This document shows positions 1-5,566 of a DNA stretch of 6,585 nucleotides, in pieces (position 1 is the stretch's first letter; each line of letters opens with the position of its first letter). Origin of the DNA: Bdellovibrionales bacterium (GTDB taxonomy: Bacteria > Bdellovibrionota > Bdellovibrionia > Bdellovibrionales > UBA1609); contig JANQSX010000078.1 in assembly GCA_028279085.1 (NCBI GenBank), positions 1 to 6,585 on the forward strand, written 5' to 3'. The notes under the pieces are model-generated. The model saw nothing but the letters and a program-made list of their open reading frames with translations. It did not search any database and had not been told where the DNA came from. The position numbers and the translations under genes were made by a program.

Positions 1-1588
1 ATAAAGATTTTTTCCATTTATTGAAACATTGAAAAAAGATATAAACATGTCCCATTAAACTAGTGACAATGGCACACCCATAACCAATAGTGATGCACAC
101 AACATGAGTAGCTAGCCAAAAATTAGTATTCAAAACCGGAACTAAAAGACTCATAGATTCAGCCCCTTTATATTTAAATCCAATAAAATGTAATACTGTA
201 CCCACTATAGAGCCTATTAAAAGACCTACTCCCTTTTGCAGTCGCCGCAGACCTTCTTTACCTGGTGCACTTTTCTCAGAACTGAAGCCGTTTTTTTCCA
301 AAAATATCGTCAGCCCAACAGCTATAACTCCTACAAAAAGAACAGACTCATACAAAGTGGATACAGGTGGCCGAGCCATAATGATTACACGAAATATCAT
401 CCCTGCTAAATGTAGAAAAAGACCAACAGTCAGAGCAATAAAAGAAAATTTATAAAGAATATTTCTTAAAAAAATAAAAGAAAAAGATAAACATAAAAAA
501 GCCAGTATATATAAGATAAGGCTTTTTTGAAAAAACCGAATATCGTTAAATATTTTTTCCATATATAAAATGGTTGGTTTTGAAAAGTTCTTTGAAATAT
601 CGATAGCATTTTTATACGCGGATTTTGTCGCTTCCCTCCAGTTCTTCCCTGTTCTATAAGCTTTTTCCATATCAATCCAACTGTTTAAATAAGTAGCACT
701 AAGCGGTGAACCCTTACCTGCACCAATAAGAATCCAAGGGGAATACCACAACTCCTTATTATCATCCCATTGAGGAGGAATAATTTTAAAAAGAGAGTTA
801 GTTTCACTTTTTGAAAGAACATTCATTTTATAAGAAAGTAAAATCAGCTCCTGTTCCTCTTTAGATAGATTTTTAAAATGCTCTTTTTTTAATTTTTTAC
901 TTTCCTTAATAATTTTTTGCTGAAACTTTATCATCTCCAGATAGCTGTATTTTTTATGAGGCACCATACCTAACTGCTTAGAGAAAACAGAAGATTCAAT
1001 TGAAAACAGCGGAAGAATAAGTGAGAGGGATTGTTTAAGCTGAAAATAGCTTAATACTTTTATATACAAATTCAAAATTTGCTTTTCAGAAAGACTTTTT
1101 TCCTCTTCCGGTTTATTTTTTATTTTATTAAGTAGATCAATAACCTTATCCAGTGCTTTTGAAAGTTCATTAAAAGAATAAACACTTTTTTTATTTTTCT
1201 TAATGTTTAGAATATCAATAATTTCCGGATTTCTAATTTTAAATATAGGTCTATCGGAAGAAGTTTTAGGATCAAATAAAGCTTCCGCCAGCCACTGCTC
1301 CGCAGACATGTCAGGTAAAGAGGATTTTTCATATAAAACAAGCAAATATTCTTTGGCAAAAGTGCTGAGAGGTTTTACTCTTCCGGAATGAAGAATAGGG
1401 ATTTGTGAAAATTTGAAATTATCTTTCCATGAAAATCTCTTAAGTTGAGGAAAAGTAGAAGAAACAGAAGGAGAAGACAAGACAGTTTTGTCCTTCACAT
1501 CCGATGTTGCATCTACAGATACAGGTTCTTGAGCTAAGACCCCATTACTTATACAGGTACTTATTACCAAAAAAATAAAATATTTCAC
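1..1588 (-). CDS. ccsA: Cytochrome c biogenesis protein CcsA (System II haem exporter/ligase subunit), 3' end missing
   Basis: With ResB, CcsA moves haem across the inner membrane and attaches it to apocytochrome c. The gene is open for 529 codons and leaves the window before its stop. The GTG start at 1588 is supported by an AAGGG Shine-Dalgarno 7 nt upstream and by the signal peptide it creates (residues 1-19, cleavage after V-L-A before Q20). A long, presumably periplasmic region follows (about 20-350), containing HSGRVKPLSTFA at 67-78, a pattern I associate with extended CcsA proteins. Membrane helices lie near 357-374, 381-398, 414-430, 452-471 and 490-515. The loop MARPPVSTLYES (404-415) and NFWLATHV (489-496) are CcsA signatures. 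H393, H467 and H495 are candidate haem ligands, H495 probably being the first periplasmic one. The tryptophan-rich WWD haem-handling motif would lie beyond the left edge. GTGA overlap with resB indicates translational coupling. Confidence 0.9.
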   Translation of the reverse strand, partial: MKYFIFLVISTCISNGVLAQEPVSVDATSDVKDKTVLSSPSVSSTFPQLKRFSWKDNFKFSQIPILHSGRVKPLSTFAKEYLLVLYEKSSLPDMSAEQWLAEALFDPKTSSDRPIFKIRNPEIIDILNIKKNKKSVYSFNELSKALDKVIDLLNKIKNKPEEEKSLSEKQILNLYIKVLSYFQLKQSLSLILPLFSIESSVFSKQLGMVPHKKYSYLEMIKFQQKIIKESKKLKKEHFKNLSKEEQELILLSYKMNVLSKSETNSLFKIIPPQWDDNKELWYSPWILIGAGKGSPLSATYLNSWIDMEKAYRTGKNWREATKSAYKNAIDISKNFSKPTILYMEKIFNDIRFFQKSLILYILAFLCLSFSFIFLRNILYKFSFIALTVGLFLHLAGMIFRVIIMARPPVSTLYESVLFVGVIAVGLTIFLEKNGFSSEKSAPGKEGLRRLQKGVGLLIGSIVGTVLHFIGFKYKGAESMSLLVPVLNTNFWLATHVVCITIGYGCAIVTSLMGHVYIFFQCFNKWKKSL

Positions 1589-2799
1589 ACTCGTTCCCTT
1601 ACTGACTTCTCATTCGATGGCTTTCTAAAAAAAGATATATTTCCAAAAATATGAATCAATAATCCAAAACAAATAATAAGACTGGATACATAGGGAAAAG
1701 CACGCCCTGTATTTTTTACTGCCGCTAGCACAGTGCTTTCTGATTTTTCTTCTTCAATAAATGAAGACTGATAAAAGGTGTATCCTTTGTATCTTAAGGG
1801 TTGATTCATCTTTATCATTCTTTTTTGTTTAACAGACTGATCCATAATTTCAACAGAAGATTGATAGGAACGCGGCTTATCCGTTCCCGGATAATAACTT
1901 TTTTCAAAATCAATTAAATGAATAGAAAAAGGAAGATAAGTTCTGATAGGTCGTAACTCTACAATATAAACTCCATCTTTCCATTTTACTGTTTGTTTAA
2001 TAGGCATCCTTTCAAAAATAGAATATATTTCCTGTTTCCCTTCTCCCGTTGGAATGTAGAAAGTTAATCCGGCAATATTACTTTCATTTACTTTTTCCGA
2101 TTTTTTTCTTTTTAATTCAAATATTCTGGCAAATCCTTTAAAAGGATCTGTCTGAGGAGTTTTTCTTTTCACCACTTCCGTGTTTTTCATAAATTCTTTA
2201 ATTTGTAATGGGAAAAAGGATTTTTCTATCGTTTGCATTTCCTGTTCTGTCAAAACACTATTACTTTCCTTAGAAGAAAATTCTTTTTGAAATGATATTT
2301 TTCTTTGCTCTAAAAACTTTTGTGCAACTGTTATTGTTTCACTTGAATCCTTATTTGTTATAGCTAATTCTACATCATGGTAGTCAGAAACAATATTGGA
2401 CTTTTCTCCTTCCGGAATAACAATATATCCTTCCTGACTAAATAAAGCCGTAATAAAACCACCTACTAATAATAAAATAATCCCTATGTGTGTCACCAGG
2501 CTCCCTAAGTTCTTCTTTATATTTTTTGTATAAAAAACAGTTTTAAGAAGAAGGCTTGTAAGAATTATTCCCATAGCTGCCCATCCGGCAGGAAGTGGAA
2601 AGCTGTAAAACCAAAAAAAGAAAGAAGAAAAATATTTTGATTGAGCTTGCCACAGTCCAATATACTTCTGCTCAATAGTTCCACAAAAAAGTAGAACAAG
2701 CATCCACAAGCCACAGTAAAAGAAAACATCCGGTTGAGATAATCTTTTGGCAACTTTTTTAAAATAGCATAATATGTATTTAATCATTCTGTTATCCAT
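1585..2799 (-). CDS. resB: Cytochrome c biogenesis protein ResB (Ccs1/CcsB family)
   Basis: This is the partner of CcsA in System II cytochrome c maturation, an inner-membrane protein with a large periplasmic domain. The 404 residues show the ResB layout: helices near 26-42, 71-89 and 99-120, a periplasmic domain (about 121-365), and a last helix (about 368-390). Family signatures are GTIEQKYIGLWQAQSKYFSS (40-59), THIGIILLLVGG (103-114), SIHLIDFEKSYYPGTDKPRS (292-311) and PLRYKGYTFYQSSF (334-347). H104 in the third helix probably corresponds to the transmembrane haem-ligand histidine of the ResB half of fused CcsBA proteins; H294 and H383 are further histidines. The start is uncertain. M1 (2799) has no clear Shine-Dalgarno, whereas M5 (ATG at 2787) has GGA 7 nt upstream, so the protein may be four residues shorter. 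The stop overlaps the ccsA start (GTGA). In many Bacteroidota and Campylobacterota the two proteins are fused; here they are separate. Confidence 0.93.
   Translation of the reverse strand: MDNRMIKYILCYFKKVAKRLSQPDVFFYCGLWMLVLLFCGTIEQKYIGLWQAQSKYFSSFFFWFYSFPLPAGWAAMGIILTSLLLKTVFYTKNIKKNLGSLVTHIGIILLLVGGFITALFSQEGYIVIPEGEKSNIVSDYHDVELAITNKDSSETITVAQKFLEQRKISFQKEFSSKESNSVLTEQEMQTIEKSFFPLQIKEFMKNTEVVKRKTPQTDPFKGFARIFELKRKKSEKVNESNIAGLTFYIPTGEGKQEIYSIFERMPIKQTVKWKDGVYIVELRPIRTYLPFSIHLIDFEKSYYPGTDKPRSYQSSVEIMDQSVKQKRMIKMNQPLRYKGYTFYQSSFIEEEKSESTVLAAVKNTGRAFPYVSSLIICFGLLIHIFGNISFFRKPSNEKSVRERV
1596..1600 (-). promoter_or_regulatory. Ribosome binding site that sets the ccsA GTG start
   Basis: The minus strand reads AAGGG here, inside the last codons of resB, 7 nt before the GTG at 1588-1586. 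This is the clearest Shine-Dalgarno in the window. With the signal peptide encoded directly after the GTG, it decides the start against any later ATG. Confidence 0.7.
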
Positions 2800-2807
2800 A
2801 GTTTATA

Positions 2808-2836
2808 TTGCCATGATCTTACTTATACTATACAAT
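2808..2836 (+). promoter_or_regulatory. Sigma-70-like promoter for the methyltransferase gene
   Basis: TTGCCA (2808-2813) and TACAAT (2831-2836) each match the sigma-70 consensus at five of six positions, with an ideal 17-bp spacer. The predicted transcription start, near 2843, would give a leader of about 38 nt containing both palindromes at 2849-2858 and 2867-2874. It is predicted from sequence only, and in AT-rich DNA such matches can arise by chance. Confidence 0.5.
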
Positions 2837-2848
2837 CCAACTAATCAA

Positions 2849-2858
2849 GCTGTACAGC
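2849..2858. promoter_or_regulatory. Perfect 10-bp palindrome GCTGTACAGC, possible operator
   Basis: This is a perfect 10-bp inverted repeat just downstream of the predicted methyltransferase promoter. It is GC-richer than the surrounding DNA. A regulator bound here could block the rightward promoter; the helix-turn-helix of the encoded methyltransferase is one candidate. That role is inference. Confidence 0.3.
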
Positions 2859-2866
2859 CAATAGGG

Positions 2867-2874
2867 GTCGCGAC
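2867..2874. promoter_or_regulatory. Perfect 8-bp palindrome GTCGCGAC, possible operator
   Basis: This second perfect inverted repeat lies 6 bp before the methyltransferase ATG, centred 17 bp from GCTGTACAGC. Its two CpG steps stand out in a region this AT-rich. It differs in sequence from the first palindrome, so the two are not simply repeat copies of one operator. The AGGGG at 2863-2867 beside it is the only Shine-Dalgarno-like sequence for the gene, at a rather long 13-nt spacing. Confidence 0.25.
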
Positions 2875-2880
2875 AAAACA

Positions 2881-4830
2881 ATGGTTAGTAATATTCACAC
2901 TGATTTTACAGCTAACAATCACAAAGATATTCTAAATATAGAAAATACGGCTGAACTGTTAGGGATTTCAACAGCCACCGTCCGTAATTGGGTTAAATGT
3001 GGGTATCTCCCTACACACAGCAAAAATAATAAACGTTTTTTTTATAGAAGAGATATTGAGCAAACTAAATCAAAACTTTTAAATGGAGAACTAGAAAAAC
3101 TAAATCAAAGAGCCAATAAAATAAAAGCTAGAAAAATTTTTATCCCGGAAGAATATATAAAAAATCAAATCCAAATTGATAAATTGCACCCTATTATCAA
3201 TTTCATACAGATAAACAACATAGAAATAGAGCCTGCCCTTTTTTTACTAAGTCTTAATTTCTTAAAAACAGAAAAAATATTTTTAAATATAAACACTCAA
3301 GACCTTTTAAAAAAGAAAAAACTAATTTGTACAAACAAACAAATTCAAAAAGAAATAAACTCATGGTTTCCGGAAATTAAAAAAGCAGGTATTAAAAAAC
3401 ATTTTTCTTTCTTATTGGACTGCGAACTGCCTGAACATAGAGATGTTTTAGGCATACTCTATCAATCTCTGTTATTTGAAGGGAAAAAGTCTCAAAGCGG
3501 TTCCTATTACACACCTATAAACATAGTTGATAATATAATAAAAGATTATGTAAAAAAAGATTCTAAAGTCTTAGACCCCTGTTGTGGAACCGGACAGTTT
3601 TTATTAGCCTTTTCTGACATCGTAGAAGATCCACTCAATATTTATGGTATTGACTATGACAAGATAGCCGTAAGAATTGCAAGATTAAATATTTTAACCA
3701 AATTTAAAAGTAAAAATTTTATACCTAATATCTTTTGTAAAAATACCCTCTTTGACATAGAAAATGATGACTCAAAGTTTGATGTTATAGCCACAAACCC
3801 CCCTTGGGGAGCGCATTTTTCCAAAGTGGAAATAAAAAAATTAAAAACTATTCATCCTCAAATCACTTCCTTTGAATCTTTTTCCTATTTTCTTAAAAAA
3901 AGTCTTAACTGGCTTTCCCGCTCCGGAACAATTTCATTTATTTTACCTGAATCCATTTTAAATGTCCAAATCCATAAAGATATAAGAGAAGTTATTTTAA
4001 AAACAACTCAAGTTAAAAAAATTATTTACTTAAATAGAGTTTTTAAAAATGTTTTCACTCCTGTTATTCGATTGGACTTAGGGATGCAGAATAAAAAAAC
4101 AAAACAAACAACAATTTATAATGCAAATAAAAAATATAAACTGCAGCAAATAAAATGGATGAGCAACCATGATTTTATATTTAATATTCATACAAATAAA
4201 TTTGATTCTCAAATTATTAATAAGATATATCAGACAAAGCATATTACCTTAAAAAACAAAGCAAGCTGGGCTTTGGGAATTGTAACCGGGAATAATAAGA
4301 AGTTTATTACTTCTAACAATAAAAAAGATTTTGAACCTATTTACAAAGGAAAAGATGTTAAACGGTTCATTTTAGATAAGCCTTCTTCCTACATTCAATT
4401 TCAACCGGAAAAATTTCAACAAGTGGCTCCAGAGGAAAAGTACCGTATTAAAGAAAAACTTATCTACAAATTCATTTCAAAAAACTTAACTTTTGCTTAT
4501 GATGATCGTAAAAGACTGACATTAAATAGTGCAAATATATTGATCCCTGAGATTCCCAATTACCCCATTAAAGTTATTGCAGCTCTTTTTAATTCTTCTG
4601 TATATCAATTCATATTCCAAAAAAATTTTTCAAGTATAAAAGTCTTACGCAGTCACATTGAAGACCTGCCACTTCCTTTATGGAAAAAAAGCACCTTTTC
4701 CAAAATAATAAAGCTGGTGGATAAAACTATACAAAATCAAGTGTATTTTCAAGAATTAGACAATTACATTATAAGCAAATTCCTATTATCACAAAAAGAA
4801 AAAACACATATTAAGAAAATTACAAAATAA
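2881..4830 (+). CDS. Gamma-class N6-adenine DNA methyltransferase with N-terminal helix-turn-helix and TaqI-like target recognition region
   Basis: It is predicted to transfer methyl from S-adenosylmethionine to adenine N6 in a specific DNA site. Domain order over 649 residues: a MerR/excisionase-like helix-turn-helix (about 17-62; AELLGISTATVRNWVKCGYL); a charged helical linker and helical domain (about 63-200); the catalytic domain with motif X GSYYTP (207-212), motif I LDPCCGTGQF (231-240), motif II IYGIDYD (254-260), motif IV NPPW (306-309) and a later SFILPES strand (352-358); then a TaqI-like recognition region (about 455-600), including WALGIVTGN (463-471), YKGKDVKRF (488-496) and SHIEDLPLP (591-599). 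The order X-I-IV-recognition defines the gamma class. No PD-(D/E)xK nuclease motif is evident in residues 1-200, and no nuclease gene is adjacent, so it looks like an orphan methyltransferase or one whose nuclease lies elsewhere. No in-frame start exists between the upstream TAA at 2842-2844 and this ATG. The gene is very K/N/I-rich and more AT-rich than bioA. The target site is unknown. Confidence 0.9.
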   Translation: MVSNIHTDFTANNHKDILNIENTAELLGISTATVRNWVKCGYLPTHSKNNKRFFYRRDIEQTKSKLLNGELEKLNQRANKIKARKIFIPEEYIKNQIQIDKLHPIINFIQINNIEIEPALFLLSLNFLKTEKIFLNINTQDLLKKKKLICTNKQIQKEINSWFPEIKKAGIKKHFSFLLDCELPEHRDVLGILYQSLLFEGKKSQSGSYYTPINIVDNIIKDYVKKDSKVLDPCCGTGQFLLAFSDIVEDPLNIYGIDYDKIAVRIARLNILTKFKSKNFIPNIFCKNTLFDIENDDSKFDVIATNPPWGAHFSKVEIKKLKTIHPQITSFESFSYFLKKSLNWLSRSGTISFILPESILNVQIHKDIREVILKTTQVKKIIYLNRVFKNVFTPVIRLDLGMQNKKTKQTTIYNANKKYKLQQIKWMSNHDFIFNIHTNKFDSQIINKIYQTKHITLKNKASWALGIVTGNNKKFITSNNKKDFEPIYKGKDVKRFILDKPSSYIQFQPEKFQQVAPEEKYRIKEKLIYKFISKNLTFAYDDRKRLTLNSANILIPEIPNYPIKVIAALFNSSVYQFIFQKNFSSIKVLRSHIEDLPLPLWKKSTFSKIIKLVDKTIQNQVYFQELDNYIISKFLLSQKEKTHIKKITK

Positions 4831-4837
4831 ATTTACT

Positions 4838-4908
4838 ATTCTGAACTTGATTCAGAATCCAGAAAATGTTTATTCTTTTACTGGATTCCGGCCTTCGCCG
4901 GAATGACA
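4838..4908. repeat. Composite palindromic interspersed repeat (two hairpins in an imperfect larger inverted repeat)
   Basis: Left hairpin: ATTCTGAA (4838-4845) pairs with TTCAGAAT (4851-4858) over a 5-nt loop. Right hairpin: ATTCCGGC (4885-4892) pairs with GCCGGAAT (4897-4904) over CTTC. ATCCAG (4857-4862) is also complementary to CTGGAT (4881-4886) across an 18-nt AT-rich spacer, so the halves can fold into one structure. The right end finishes GAATGACA (4901-4908); the left end is degenerate, with TTACTATTC where TGTCATTC would complete the symmetry. Both halves resemble small palindromic repeats dispersed in many proteobacterial genomes. It fills most of the 99-bp gap between the methyltransferase and the di-iron gene. 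No T-run follows either hairpin, so it is not a typical terminator, though it could shape or stabilise transcript ends. Confidence 0.75.
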
Positions 4909-4915
4909 TATATAT

Positions 4916-4920
4916 GGTGG
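4916..4920 (+). promoter_or_regulatory. Ribosome binding site of the di-iron protein gene
   Basis: GGTGG sits 9 nt before the ATG at 4930, an imperfect Shine-Dalgarno at usable spacing. The ATG at 4914-4916 just before it is out of frame with the gene, which supports 4930 as the start. Confidence 0.4.
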
Positions 4921-4929
4921 TAAAATAAT

Positions 4930-5559
4930 ATGTCTTTATCTATTGAAAAAGAAGTAAGCATAAGAAAAGACCTAAAGTCTTTTTTGGAAACTGTTATTCA
5001 AAACAAAAGCCTGCATACCCGCTGGCTCAATACATTAGCTTTTATGGAGCATATTGGATCCAGAAAAATAATAAAAAGCCAAAACTCCACTAAATTGGAT
5101 CACACTATTCTTCAACATATCAGCGAAGAAGCCCGTCATGCTTTTTATTTTAAAAACTTAGCCCATAAGCTCTCCCCTACCGATTGCCCTAATTTTGAAG
5201 AAGAATATTTAATAAAAGGTTCCGCTTCTGAAGATTATTTCCAAGCCATTGATCATAAGGCGGAAGAAGAACTTGCTAGCTCCTCTTCTAAAAATATACT
5301 CAATTATCTTTATACAACATGGATGGTGGAAGAACGAGCGGTTATGTTATATGAAATTTATAACCAAATCTTACAATGGCATAAATTGCCATTTAATTTG
5401 AATTTTATTTTACAGGAGGAAGATCATCATTTAAAAACAGTTGTACATTATATTAAAGAAAAAGATTCTGAATTTAAACAGCGAGCCGAACGACTATTTG
5501 AGTATGAAAGAAATCAATTCACATGGTTACTCAAAAAATGGCTGCTTATTTTACAATAA
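4930..5559 (+). CDS. Ferritin-like di-iron protein of unknown function, next to bioA
   Basis: I do not recognise a named family. The 209 residues read as a soluble, mostly helical protein with no signal peptide or membrane helix. The spacing of acidic and histidine residues is that of a four-helix di-iron bundle: E40 (in AFMEHIGSRKI), E67-x-x-H70 (in SEEARHAFYFK), then E134/E135 (in MVEERAVMLYEIYN) and E164-x-x-H167 (in QEEDHHLK; E163-x-x-H166 is the alternative register). The intervals E40 to E67 and E135 to E164, 27 and 29 residues, fit paired antiparallel helices. Such proteins bind two irons and activate O2 for oxidation, hydroxylation or desaturation, or store or sense iron. Its stop is 7 nt before bioA, suggesting co-transcription and a possible link with biotin synthesis. 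That link is inference from position alone. Two di-iron families I considered are MiaE-like tRNA hydroxylases and COQ7-like hydroxylases, which share the ExxH layout, but I see no specific signature of either. Confidence 0.75.
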   Translation: MSLSIEKEVSIRKDLKSFLETVIQNKSLHTRWLNTLAFMEHIGSRKIIKSQNSTKLDHTILQHISEEARHAFYFKNLAHKLSPTDCPNFEEEYLIKGSASEDYFQAIDHKAEEELASSSSKNILNYLYTTWMVEERAVMLYEIYNQILQWHKLPFNLNFILQEEDHHLKTVVHYIKEKDSEFKQRAERLFEYERNQFTWLLKKWLLILQ

Positions 5560-5566
5560 AATAAAT

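Larger units (their letters stand above)
2800..2880. promoter_or_regulatory. Divergent intergenic region between resB and the methyltransferase gene
   Basis: These 81 bases must hold the start signals for both leftward resB-ccsA and the rightward methyltransferase. The rightward promoter candidate and two palindromes are listed separately. For the leftward direction the best I find is a minus-strand TTGATT followed after 15 bp by TATAAG, which is short-spaced and weak. Confidence 0.6.

Noticed and set aside
466..675. Minus-strand 69-codon open frame inside ccsA
   Set aside because: It is out of frame with ccsA, has low-complexity K/F-rich sequence and overlaps a region where the ccsA frame is uninterrupted and family-like.
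1203..1391. Plus-strand 62-codon open frame opposite ccsA
   Set aside because: It is antisense to a well-supported coding frame, has no Shine-Dalgarno and matches no family I know.
2565..2753. Minus-strand 62-codon open frame within resB
   Set aside because: It overlaps in another frame the membrane-helix codons of resB; the hydrophobic look is a by-product of T-rich codons.
3036..3043. T8 tract early in the methyltransferase gene, as a phase-variation switch
   Set aside because: Eight T is short and ordinary in DNA this AT-rich, and the frame is intact. A C6 run at 3798-3803 is simply the NPPW codons.
4838..4904. Hairpins after the methyltransferase as an intrinsic terminator
   Set aside because: Neither stem is followed by a T-run, and both have the form of a dispersed palindromic repeat.
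4909..4914. TATATA as a -10 box for the di-iron/bioA genes
   Set aside because: It would place the transcription start at or past the Shine-Dalgarno, and the matching -35 position (TTCCGG) is poor. I found no convincing promoter in this gap; the genes may be read from the methyltransferase promoter.
4936..4945. TTATCTATTG, an 8 of 10 match to the alphaproteobacterial BioR operator
   Set aside because: It lies inside the coding start of the di-iron gene, and such an AT-rich word is expected by chance. No BirA-type operator was seen in 4831-4929 either.
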